Assembly: GCF_963678635.1 (NCBI RefSeq) | Contig: NC_087066.1 | Span: 37,953,755 to 38,017,754, forward strand | Direction: 5' to 3' | From: Symsagittifera roscoffensis | Lineage: Eukaryota; Xenacoelomorpha; Acoela; Convolutidae | Length of the DNA: 64,000 bases | Shown: one piece after another, positions 19,871 through 31,198 of the stretch | Position numbering within the stretch: position 1 is the stretch's first letter | Layout: every line of letters starts with the position of its first letter | Notes under the pieces: model-generated | Told to the model about the DNA's origin: nothing | Seen by the model: only the letters and a program-made list of their open reading frames with translations | Databases searched by the model: none | Program-made: the position numbers and the translations under genes

Positions 19871-20714
19871 ATTTCATGCTCTTTTTTTGGAGGGTCCTAT
19901 TTTAGTTCAATTTTTCGTGCCTTTTTTATTACTGGTTTTTTCTTTTATCGTCTTAGTTGTGTCTTTTTCTCAAAAATCGGATTGTTTGTTTTGGGTTTGT
20001 CTTTCGACTTTTTGGTGTTTTGTTCTTTTGTGTTCAGACTTAAAAGTAGTCTTCAAAAGAATAATTTATCCATTTCTAAGCTGGTGATAATCCAGTTTGG
20101 GTACCATGTGTTTTCTTTTTTTTAGTCAAGCTGTTAAGTTTGTGGTAATTAGTAAGCTTGTGTTGGTTACTTTTGGTTATTATATAATTCCTTTCCAACC
20201 GGGTTAAAGAAAAGTTTGAAACGTGTTAAAACTTGTTAGAGCTTGTTATCAGTGAAAGTAACTTAAATTCATTATTTCAAACAATTTTTCGTGGGCGAAC
20301 TGTGCGATTTTGGATAGAATATGTGGGCGAGTGATAATAAAGAAGCGTCATTTGAAAAGGATAGTACTGCTATTTGCAGTTTATGAACAATTTTTATCAA
20401 TTTACTACTTTAAAATTATAAAGTTTACTGCTTGATTTGGGGGTTGAAATTATTAATTTATTTTCGAGTGTATAAAATTTACTCCATTGGGGATTTATAT
20501 ATTAACTTATTGCATTGTACGGGAAAGTTTTACTGCTTTATAAAGAAAATTGGTTAATGAAAATTTATGAATCTAGAAAAAGTTTCCTGTTTTTTATTTC
20601 TCTACTTGTTTTGTAGATGATTGAAGATCGTGCCTATGAAGAAAAAAAAAACAGTTATGACGAATACTTAGTTTTGTTCGAATTTCTTTATAAAAATTGA
20701 TTAACTCATGTTAC

Positions 20715-22471
20715 CTAATCATTGGTGAAAAATCCATGGGGAAAAACGTCGTGGATGATGTCTGACGAGGTTAGTAATTTAGCTAGCAAAGGAATGATGT
20801 GTTTAGTTTGCAGAAGAAGCCAAAGCAATTCGAGTGCTTTAAGGATGTTGTGCTTTTCAGTGCTAGGTGATAGTTCATACGGTGTGTTTTGAATAAGGTT
20901 ACAGAGTTTGTGATTATAGCGATTGTTATATATGAATTCTAGGATTGGGACTTCAACGGGCTGGAGGAATTCATGAGGGACGACTAGTGGGCGGGATTCG
21001 TCTACGTTTAGGAGTTTGATTAGGGGACAGAAGTTACACATCTGGGTGATGGGATCGTAATCTCGGAGGGTGCCTTGTATGTTAGTGTCTTTAACGCAAT
21101 AGGTGAAGTTAATAAAAATGATGAGGTGTATTTAGAGTTAAAGTATTGATATCTATGGTGTGGTTGTCGTGCTGGTGTATTGAGAGTTTAATGGTGTTGA
21201 ATGAACTGGTAGTAAGTGTATGTGTATGTTTGCTTAGTTCTTAACATGTCATCGTGTGAACAGTGCAAATCACGTACTTTGGGTGTGAGGAAACGAAAAA
21301 TCTGTAAAAAGTGGTTAAATTTGTTAAAGTATGAATCATAAGCATAAATATCACGGAGTGCTGCTGAAATGACGTTGTCGTATTTATTATTTAAGGTGTT
21401 GAGGTTGAAGGTGTATGGGGTTCTGATGAAAAGTTTTTCTGATAGTTGGGGGTTAGCAAATGGGTCATTGTTTAGAAAGATGTCTTCGTTTGGTCGTATG
21501 ATGTTATGATCGTAATAATCGATAGAATAATCATTAGTTTTGGGTGCAGTGAATTTGATTAGTGATTGTCAGTATCCTATCTGTGTGAATTGATTTGGGG
21601 TTAGTGCTGTTGTTAGAAGGTAGAGTTGGGTGCTGCACACTTCATTGTCATAAGGGGTGTTATATAGTGGCAGTGATAGTGGATAAGTAAAGTGCAAGAA
21701 TGATGTCCATGAAAATGTAGGGTATAATACGTGCTCGTTTACATAATTGGGTCTCTCATCATTGGGGTCTGAAAAGAAGTATTGTGTATTGTGGGAAAAA
21801 GGGTACACATATTTGGAGAAATTCTCTGGTGTTAGTGTGAAGTGGATGATTGACAAAGGTAATGGAGTGTTTGCGAATTTTCCTTTAAAGGTTTGGCAAG
21901 CTCTGGTTGTACTGGAGGATGGGGTTGATGAGGGACTCGGGTTTTGTGAAGGGGTATAATGTGAAGAGGGAGTTGGGGTTGATGGATTGGATGATATTAT
22001 AGATTGTGAGAGGTGGTGAATAGTTAGTGTTTGAGGGTGTTGTAATTGTTGTTGCAGTGTGATGAAGTTATCAAGCTCGTGTGATATTTGTGTATTTTCT
22101 GAGTCGTTGTTATCGAATGGTTCACTGGTTAGAGGGGAATACATGGGTGTCACATTTGAAATGGGAGAGGGAGGGAAGGGGGTTCAATTTTGACTTGGTA
22201 ATGAATATGTTGAAAGGGAGGCTGGGAAAATGCAGATGAGCTGGGTTCGGATTTGGCAAAATCGTCGGGTGTTTAGATATCGGAGTTATTGAATTGGGAG
22301 ATAGTGTTATATACTGTTATGTTGGAAATAGTGTCTGATTCCATGCTGGATGAAGTGTTATGATGAGGTGATTGAGGGGGTGGAAGCAAAAAGTGGGATG
22401 ATGGGAAAATTGTTCTGGAGGTTGGCTGGGTGGGAAATTGATCGATTGAGGGATCCAACTTGGCGGCTCAT
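20715..22471 (-). pseudogene. Element B ORF-X (broken copy)
   Basis: It starts at an ATG (22471-22469) in the context gATGAGCCGC, conserved with the start at 49130 in element C, and ends with the same FFTND/FFPDD-type tail at 20715. The first part is Ser/Pro/Thr-rich (22153-21880). The later part holds short conserved runs such as ELDNFITLQQQLQ and SDIIHDVFPHGFF. Several stops and frame changes break it. The last 108 residues are well conserved with element C. I do not recognise the fold. It has no signal peptide or membrane segment. Confidence 0.75.
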
Positions 22472-22569
22472 CGTGGGTTGAAAAGATGGTTGTTCTAATA
22501 ACGAAAGTTTGTGGTATGTGGTTGTTCTATAATTTGTTCGTATGTGTCTTCTAAACTGGATTGTTGGGT

Positions 22570-24663
22570 TATTTTGTGTTGAGTCAGGCTTTGTTGATAA
22601 TTAGATCTTGAAGTTATGAGATTTGTTAGGGCGATATTTCTGAAATTTTGCGGTACCAATGTTAGGGGATGGTTATGGTTTAGGTTTTGTAATTGTGGTG
22701 CTGTAGAGGCGTTGTATTTGTATCATTTCGTGATTTGTCATATGTGTTTGGTGTTGTTGATAGCTTGGTATTGTATTCTTTTATTTGAGTGTCTAAAAGG
22801 TTTTTATTGATTGATGTAGAAAATATGCCAAAAAATCCTGCGAAAAGTATGCGTGCTTTGCTTGCTTGTTTGTTTACTTGTGTGTGTATTGCGCATGTAT
22901 TGAAAAATCTTTTTAGGAGATAGAAAAGAAATCCAAGAAAGTTAAACATGGCGTATAATATAGTCAATCTCTCCAAGATGTAGTAGGGCCATCCTACAAA
23001 GGCAAGAATTTCGTTTTTCAAATCTACAAAACTAAAAATATTTATTGGTGATATATCTTGTGGTCTGTATTTTTCGCCATTTAAGTAAATGTAATCTTTT
23101 ATATCTTTAAAAAATCCGCTTTAGTCTTGTGCGTAAATGTCGGAAAAGCCTGCTGTTTCTGCAAGTTTGCGTAGGTTTTGATTTATGGATTGTCGTTGTA
23201 TTGTGTCCATTTTTAAGAGTAATCCTTGAAATTGTTGTGTTCGTATGTGATGTTGAATGTCGGCTTTAGAATATATGCCGATTGATTGTCAATCGATATT
23301 GGGATGGCGGGCAATAGCTCTAATGCTCTGCGGTGAAAATTTTTTGAGTGGTTGCATAAGCGTAGGATATGGTGTGAGAAGATAGTATTTATCTTCGTTA
23401 GGATTTAATTGTACAACATTGTGGCTATTTTCTGATCCACATGGGACTACTGTATCCCAGAAATAAGTTCTTCGGGAGAGTGTATCAACAAAATGTAATT
23501 TATTTTTGTAGAATATTGGGATTCTTTTATAGCATCTTTTGTCATCAAAAACATATAAAGGTGATAGTTTTTTGGTACATGGGTAATACCATAATGTATT
23601 TCCTTCGTATTCAATAAAATTTGATCTGTTACCTGACAATAAATATCCTGCATAAGGGATTTTAAGTACTGCTAGTGCAAGTGATTGTAAAAATTTTGTG
23701 CATTCAAAATCGCATAGTTGATGAAGTATTTCAAGTTCTGTCAAAAACATTTCTTGAAAAAAATTATTTTATTGTGTAGTCTAATTTCATGTCTAAGTGT
23801 ATGACATAGTGAATTGCGCTAAAATGAGTGTTTCTCATGAGTGACAGTTCTTGTAAGTCTTTGTCTTGTGGTTTTAATTTTCCACCAAATATTTCTGTAT
23901 TTTTCAGAAATTGTATCGGGACATATGAGTTTTCGTCAGTGGCTGAAGGAGATGAAGCCATTGGATGTTTAATTAATTTTCCTGTATTCGTGTTGAAACC
24001 TTCTTCGTATTCGACAAGAATTTCTGAGTATTGTGTTTTGTGAAGTGGTTTGGTGTATTTACATGCAAGTTCCGTTTCTGGGTATATTTGGAAACGTGGT
24101 CAATTTATTTTCTTAATTATGATTATTCTAATTCTATAATTACTATGTCTTCATAAGGGATTGATTCAACGAAATATTTCTGGTGAAATTTTATTATTCT
24201 AGCGTGTATTTTTGCTACTTGAAATGTGGTACAGGTGTCTTCGGGGAACCAAACAATTGTTTTTGCAATCGTCAGGGTTGAGGTGTAAAAGTCTTTCGAC
24301 GTTACTTTGGTAGAAGGATTCATGATCTAGTCTGTTTTTGTTTCCGGTTGAAACTTGGGAAAAATGTACTTTCTTTTCGGAAATTGTTGCTGTGAATTTT
24401 TATCCTGTTAGCGTTGTAGCTCGTGCTTTTGAGTAAAGTGTTGCTATTATGTTTTTTGTTTCGATTGATTGTGGCTCTGATTCGCATTGAGTGACTTAGT
24501 TTATTGCATATTTGTGTAATCTTTTTTGTACATGTTCTTCACAGTCATAGTGTGTGACTAGTAAATCGTGGGGTCCTGTTCGGGGGGATGGATTGTTATG
24601 ATCGGGTTTTGAGAGATTGAAAAATAGAAGAGTCTGAAAAACTAGTGTCCTTAGAAGATACAT
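22570..24663 (-). pseudogene. Element B env-like gene (broken copy)
   Basis: It begins ATG at 24663-24661 with a hydrophobic leader followed by the same ectodomain start as element C (PSPRTGP, THYDCEE). Conserved stretches appear in pieces: 24323-24123, 23961-23764, 23750-23289 and 23021-22680, with stops or frameshifts between them. The C-terminal part keeps the GWPYYILERLTILYAMFNF membrane region. The product would be a surface glycoprotein, but this copy cannot encode it in one piece. Confidence 0.8.
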
Positions 24664-25130
24664 TTGTATGATAGTCCTGAATCTGGATTACAAAAAGTGA
24701 TATATACAATTGTTTTTTTTGTGTACCTATCGTATTTGTAGATGATTTCTGTTGTAATAAAGGGGGGGGGGTAATGATTAAGCTGTTATATTCGGGGGGA
24801 AGGAGGGGGGCTAGGGATAAGGGATGATGAATTATATTATTTAGTCTTACTGTGATTTCAAATTTTAGCGTCAAATTATTTTGTGTAACTATTTGTATAT
24901 TATGTTCTTGTATATCTTTGTGGATATTTTGTCGATATTGTAACCTGTTTAGTGCCCAGTTGTCTAATCTGTTACTTTCGAGATGTTGTCCAAATAATAG
25001 AGTGGGTGCTGCTACGAATGTATTCCAATCTAATCATAGATGTATGTTATTTGTTGAATTTTCCCTATATCTGGCGTCGCGATTCGTAGGAACACTTGGA
25101 GGAAATGGTGTTTGTGAAAAGTGAGTAAAA
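24590..25130 (-). pseudogene. Element B ORF-P remnant
   Basis: It is homologous to the C-terminal half of ORF-P of element C: a LKFEIT.RLNNI stretch near 24860, and upstream a segment corresponding to the C copy's LDWNTF and FGQHPESNRL region. A poly-G run (24765-24774) is inside. The frame is broken, and the Ser/Pro-rich N-terminal half seen in element C is missing or unrecognisable because of the pol deletion upstream. Confidence 0.65.
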
Positions 25131-25199
25131 TTGCTATAACTTGAATTTCTCTTCTGTGAATTATCGTGTGATCTATTTTGATAATTGCTATATTTTGAT

Positions 25200-28100
25200 C
25201 TGTTTTTAGAATAGTAGCTTGATTGATTATTTGATATCTAGGGTTTCGATTATTTGTATAGTTTCTATTCCTATCGTTGGAATAATTCTATATCTATTGT
25301 ATGAAGAGTTTCTAGATCGATTATTTGAATAATTTCTATTTCTAGAATTTGAATGGGAACTGGCATCAAACGAAAATTCAGGTTGGTTTGAATTTTATCT
25401 TGAATAGTTATTTCGATATTGATTATTTCGACTATGTGATCGACTATATCTGTTTCTTGAGAAATTTCGTGAAGTTCTTTGGTATGGTGATCTTCCTCTA
25501 TAGTTCGTATTAAAGGGTGATTGTTGTCTAGAGTAATTGGGGTTATTGGGAAGTGGTTTTCCTGAACTATTATTACTATGAATGTTTTTGTTGGGTGAAT
25601 TTCGGTCTTTTTTCATGTATTGATGTGGTCTATATTTTTGTAGTTTATTTTCGTTATCTTGTTGTTTTTGTCTGCATTCGGCATTGCTATGTCCGTATCG
25701 TCGGCAATATTTACACCGTTTTTTGAATGATGGTTTGCCTTTAAAAATTGGATTTTTCTCGTAAATGCTCAAATTTTCAGTGATCTTTTCGGATAATTCT
25801 GTATCAGAGTCGTTGAAATTGTTTATCTGTGAAGTAGTAGTTTGGATGTTGTTCAGATATTGTAACTTTAAGTTTTCCGTTTCTTCTAATTTCATACTGA
25901 TTTCTGCTTGCTCTAGTTTATCTACTAGTTTCCTAAAGTCTAAATCTGGTTCTCGGATTGAGGAAGGGTGTGATGCTCTCTTTTTTATTGCTATTTTTTG
26001 CAATTGAGGTGTTAGAGTCATCATTAGAATTTCTGTCATCTTTGTAATTTTTATAATCATAAGTGTTGAGTGAGTATGCTCTCGCACTAGTGTTTCCATT
26101 CTTACTGCAAGTTGTTAAATCTTTTCGTTGTGTAATCTACGAAATTCTTTGCATAAAACTCTTTGATGTTGTTTGTTTCTTTCTGAATCAAACAATTTTG
26201 AGAATTCCTGTGTGAATCTTTTCCAATCTGATTTTATTTCTATAGGTAAAACTGAAAACCATTTTTGAGCTGCGCAGTCAAGTGTGGCTTGGATTAAAGC
26301 TGTGCGTCTATGTATCCAATTTTGATGAAGGGGCGTGTTTATTGGTTCAGGTCCTATATTTAAAATTAAATTTGATGTGACTGCATTTAGGTAATCTTCT
26401 ACAGAGTATTCAGGATCTGTGCCTGTGAATACCATTAGTGGTTTATTTGATGATATTGATAATCCACCCATTAGGTATGGATTCATAGTCATTTGTAGTG
26501 ATTCTGCGGCATGTGGCATTTGACAAAAAATGGTAAGTTGGCTTTTTCTTATTTCATGTTGCTGTAAATAATATAGCAGTGGAATTTCGTTATGCATTTG
26601 AGTTGGTTGGTATGATTGTGTGTTAATCGGGTTTTGGTGTTGAAATTTATTGTTGTAAGATGTTGGCTTATTTCTAGATTGTCGTACTTGTTCATTTCGT
26701 GTGTATGATTTGAAAATATGTGGTTGGTCAATACTGTAAGAGCGAGGTCTTTGGCTTGAATAAAATCGTTGATGATTTTGATTATAGTATTCTTCATCAG
26801 CTGATTGAAACTTTATTGAGTTTTGAGTATTTGTTTTAGAAGATTTTGTTGTTTTTGGTCCATTTGCATAGTTGTAATTATGTTTTGCAAAATTATTTCT
26901 ATGCGATGTTTGTTGTTTGTATGATGGTTTGGTTACTGGTCGGAACGTTGGATAATCCATTTGGGAATATTTTTGTGCAACAGAGGGTTTTACTGTGGAT
27001 TGTATGATTGTTTGTTGTAGCGTTGGGTTTTTTAATTTTGGAGTTGTAAAATTGGGTTGAATAGGTGAAATGCTTCGTTGTGCTTCTGTTGTTGTTGTTG
27101 TTGTTGTTTCAACAATTGCTTCGCTTCGCCCAATTTTCTTGCCTGTCATGGAGTTTGTATATCTTGTTGTGTTCGATTTCTTGTTCCATTTAAGTTATCA
27201 TGATTTATAAATGTAGAATTTAAACTATTTTTTCCTGTGCTTTTAGGGAAGAATGAATTATAGTTTAAAGGTGTTGCGTCAACTGTAAGCGGGTATTCTC
27301 TAACATAATCTTTGTTAATAGAGATACTGCTAACTGTCTGTTGTGATATATCTGTTAGTATATTAATAAATGATTCATGAGACCATTCAGGGTCCCAGAC
27401 ATAATCTGATTGTTCTGCTAGTACAGTTTCGTCAACAGTTTTTTGTGGTCTAAAGTTTTTTCTTGCCTGTTTGATAAGATCAATATTGTGATTAAAATAA
27501 TCGATTATGAACCATGCTAAAATTTTTTGTAAATCGTGTCTAAAATTTTGAAAATATGTTCATTTCCTGTCGTACAATTGTATGTCGAGGTGTTTGAGTT
27601 GGTGAATCGCATTGAGGATCATTCAATTCTAATATAGATAAATAGCTACAATTAAGCGAGAATACATCATTTGTGTATATTGAGTTTGCTCTTATTGAGT
27701 TTTGATGTTGTATGATTTTCATGTTTTGTGTAAAAACTTTTGAAGTTTCAATATCTACATCATAATTTTGAATGAGATATCTGTCATGAAATGCATTTGG
27801 TGATCTGATTTTTCTCTTGTGTAGATTCCATATTGTGATGTGAGACTACATATACCTTTGAGATAGTGATCAGGAAGTTGTCTTTTGACTTTTACATCGG
27901 AAAATTCTCTTGTGCACGGACTTTCTCCTTTTTCGAATAAATTTGCGATTAAATTTTGGAAAAATTGTACCTGTCCTCGAGCTTCAGTTAATGGAGATAT
28001 TAAGAATGGAAGTACTGAGTTTTCTGTGTTATCTTCCTTTTGAATCATTTTTGTGTTGTATTACTGTTAATGTGTCTTATTGGTTGATTCCAATTGTACA

Positions 28101-28476
28101 AACGTATTGGTTTGTTTGTGTAGCAATTTTTTATTCTACGATTACCTTTCATTGATGCTGGTGACGTAGTTTTTGAATCAGTGAAATTTAATTGATCGTC
28201 AATTTGATGGTTTTTGGTTTTTGAGTCTTTTAAATTGTGAAGTTCTTGTATTGCGGTTGTTTCTGATTCTGAGGATGCGTTTCTTCGTTTTGAAAATCTT
28301 TTTCTAACAATTTTTTTTTGTTTGATAATTATTTTCTTTCTTAGTGTTTGTCTTTTTGTTCTTATGTATCCTACTAATAGTCTGTGTGGTGTGACTACGA
28401 GGTCGTATTTGTCGTCGTTATATAAGCAATTGTGCATTATGATTGTTTGTTTGTTTCCTAAATTGTCTCTTGACAT
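25200..28476 (-). pseudogene. Element B gag (capsid and zinc knuckle), broken
   Basis: The N-terminal part is in pieces (28476-28045, 28048-27755, 27722-27540). A 344-codon segment (27149-26115) carries a capsid-like region, FTGTDPEYSVEDYLNAV then RRTALIQATLDCAAQKWF, typical of Ty3/gypsy gag. The next segment (26099-25395) contains one CCHC knuckle, CKYCRRYGHSNAEC, near 25700, followed by an Arg/Asn/Tyr/Ser-rich tail. Frame breaks lie at about 28046, 27750, 27530 and 26110. The tail runs into ORF-P sequence with no protease, so pol was lost. Confidence 0.8.
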
Positions 28477-29769
28477 AAGGTTTAAGATGATGGATGCGAA
28501 ATCTGGATTAGTGATTCTAATGTCCTAAACTGTTATTTCTTACAATTTTTCGTGGCTAGCTTAACTGGTGTCGTATATTTAGGTTGGAGAGAAAAGCGTA
28601 TATCGATTGCTGAGAATGATTTGTACTTTCTGGTGACTAATTCTCAGCTAAGATAGAACTACCTAATCTTACTTAGGGGTTGTGATTTGTGATCAAGGGT
28701 TGGAGAATAGCAAATCGAACACAAGGTTCAGGTACAATTAGAACGCAAGTAGTTCGGTAGATACTATTTTATGACTGACTTAGTTTAAGTGTTTTAGCCT
28801 GGTCATCTAAGAGGAGGGGGATCAAATGAAGGTTGAGTAACCGAAGTTCTTCACTGTTTATCTTAATTAAAATGGTTGTTTTTTTTGAAAAATTTCTGTT
28901 AATTTGGGTTGTTGATAAAAGTTGGGTAGTGAATTGACATTTGAGGTCGTTAGACACTAATAAAATTGTGAGGGGGAGAACAAAATTGTTCTATTTGATC
29001 CAAGGATAGGCCTTGATGATCAGGCCTTTAGATATTAATAAATTTAAAAGTTTATACATAGTTTAATTTAAAGATCGAAGGAAAACCTTGATGATCTGCT
29101 TTTTCAAATGATGTTAATTTAAAGAAAGCAAGGATCAGCCTTGATAGTTTAAAATAAAAAGGATTAAGGTTAAGTTTTAGTTTTGATGATTGTTAGTTTT
29201 TTGAAATTCGCTGTTATGTTTTAGGTGATGAAGCTGAGATGAAGAGATGATTTATATGTACTAACAATTTATTATTTATACTAACTAATTTTTTTATTTC
29301 TATATTCAATAAATGCTCTTTCAAAATGTTATTTAATTTACAGCTGATTTAAGGAAAACGGCATGTGTTGTTTTTATTAGTCGTTTTTGTACAATTATTA
29401 GCTTCAGCGCCATGAAAAGTTTTTGAAGATAATTCTTCAAAGTGTTATGTCAGTAAATGAAAATTTAAATTTACTGCTGGTAGTATCCTAAATACAAAAA
29501 TTTGATCTCGTTTTTGTCGTACTATCATGAAATCAATTGGTAGATTTCTTCCTAATCGTATTTCGTCTCTTGTTTGACGTCTTCTTCCAATACTGGGTAG
29601 TTCTCGTATTGTTCGGAATATTGGATCTGATCTATTGAGTCGTAGAGACATATCTACTAAGTTTTTGGCATATAACTTTTTTAAAATGTTATATTTGTCT
29701 AATTTTAATCTAATTTTTGTCTAAGTCTAGGTTAGTTAAGGTCTGTTCGAGAATTTTTGTCGCACCAGA
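28477..29769 (-). other. Element B leader between 5' LTR and gag
   Basis: About 1.3 kb without a supported gene. Three related phrases of about 70-bp spacing, each of the form aagga(t)..ccttgatgatc, lie at about 28998-29150. They could be a packaging or dimerisation region. This is inference from position. Confidence 0.45.
29750..29767 (-). other. Element B primer-binding site
   Basis: The minus strand after the 5' LTR reads TC then TGGTGCGACAAAAATTCT. TGG would pair with a tRNA CCA end after a 2-bp spacer. Continuing, the complement contains gttcgag (29745-29751), which resembles a tRNA T-loop but at a distance one base short. The tRNA could not be named. Confidence 0.6.
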
Positions 29770-30143
29770 TGAGTTATGTATGGATTACTATACTCATAGA
29801 GTAATTTCAGATAAAGTACACCGTCTATTTGTCACGGTATCTTAATTTCGGCCGGATAGATTCGTGCAACTTAGTCTGATACCAATCTTAATCTTACTTT
29901 TATTTCTCCTAGTCTCAATAGATCTAGTGTACACCGGTTTACGCGAGTTAGTTCCAGAATGAGAAAAACTGTATTCTAAGCTTAATTCAATTTGTTCTGG
30001 TGTTGAAACTAAAAGTAGTTTCAACACTTACAAATAAATAGGTTGTTAGTTTGATGGAGTATGATTGGTTAGTATCTAATATTTTGTAGAGATAAAATGT
30101 CATAATAAAACCAATGATAAAAACTAGTTTGGATGTAATTCCA
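29770..30143 (-). repeat. Element B 5' LTR
   Basis: 374 bp, the partner of 18663-19040 and likewise running from tgagttatgtatgg to taattcca. The downstream flank starts with the duplicated target site ATGT. Confidence 0.92.
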
Positions 30144-30147
30144 ATGT

Positions 30148-31198
30148 ACTTAAGTAACAAAATCAATTTTGGAAAAAAAGTGTGCAAATTGCAAATAGGA
30201 TACGCGTAACACTCAAGAAACTCAACTTAAAATGGATTTTTCGATCTGGCTTAAAATTGAGTCTTGTTTGCAGAATTTAAATATTTTGAGTTAAAACTCA
30301 ACCTGTTTTGAACGGAAACAAATCTCCCATTAAGATCAGAAAACCAGGGCCGCCAGTGTCCTGAAAATTTTTTATTAAAAAGCTTCGTAGTGTCGTATAC
30401 AGACTTTGTCGGCAACTAGGCAACTTTGATACGCTTTCGAAAACTAGATTTTCAAAGGTTGGATCTTTTGGAAAATTTCACCACCTAGATCTGAGGCAGG
30501 AGAATGATGATAGCTGAAAAAATGTTGCTGGGTTGCTGATAAAACGACATTTTAAATTAATTGAAGATTGTTAAACTTACTGAATTACCAAAGATGTATA
30601 ATGTAATGGTTGAAGGCAATTATTGGGTAGTAATCGAGAAATTGTACAAATATGAGTTATAGTTGGAGTGTAACTTTAAGGGTACATAAAATCACTGCCC
30701 AAACTGAGCATTGGTCATGATGAGTATCAAAGAACATGAATAGAGGTATAAGTTAACATTGGAGAGAAGAAACAAAACCAACAACAAAACGGGAAAAATA
30801 GATTGAAAGAAAAAAATGAGTTTTGTTTTCAGTTTTTATCAGCACTGGTAAATTTTTCTAACTCAGCATTGAAAAGTTCGCTATCCATGATGATGTTCTC
30901 GTCACAGTCACTCTTAAGGATTGATTTGTAGAAAAGGGAGAATGTATGTCGGGAAGCTAGTATCCGACAGCATGGATGCCCAAGTCATCCGAAGTGTTTG
31001 CACCTGCTAAAATCTGTTGTGACTCATTTCAGCTGGTTTTATCCAGGATGTCTGGATTAGTGACTGATCCTGATGTTTCGTCAACTTGGCCGATAACATC
31101 TATGTAATACCTTTTACCATAGAAATTCGGTGGGCCCACATTTCGGCTTAATCGACGTAAAAACGTTTCCTTACCGGGGTTCGAAGGTGTCGGTTGTT
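30148..31198. other. Intron 2 sequence between elements B and D
   Basis: No recognisable coding content. The AT content is intermediate. The left boundary of element D is not defined, so part of this may belong to it. Confidence 0.45.

Larger units (their letters stand above)
19041..20714 (-). other. Element B long 3' non-coding region
   Basis: About 1.67 kb between the ORF-X stop and the 3' LTR, with counterparts in element C (45734-47325). Conserved islands include the gatctgtacgtatactt phrase at 19424 and a block of about 90 bp at 19783-19870 that begins gcgtggatgtagc. An 84-bp tandem duplication lies at 19212-19378. No conserved frame runs through it on either strand that I can support. 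Confidence 0.65.
18663..30143 (-). mobile_element. Element B: env-bearing Ty3/gypsy-type (Tor-like) LTR element lacking pol
   Basis: The LTRs are 18663-19040 (378 bp) and 29770-30143 (374 bp), beginning TGGAA and ending ACTCA on the minus strand. A 4-bp direct repeat ATGT flanks it exactly (18659-18662 and 30144-30147). Order on the minus strand: 5' LTR, leader, gag, ORF-P remnant, env, ORF-X, 3' non-coding, 3' LTR. The sequence passes from gag nucleocapsid straight to the ORF-P region near 25.1-25.2 kb, so protease, RT, RNase H and integrase are absent. All coding parts contain stops or frameshifts. It sits in intron 2 of the fucosyltransferase gene, in the gene's own orientation. Assignment to a Tor-like group rests on the env and pol of its relative, element C. 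Confidence 0.9.
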
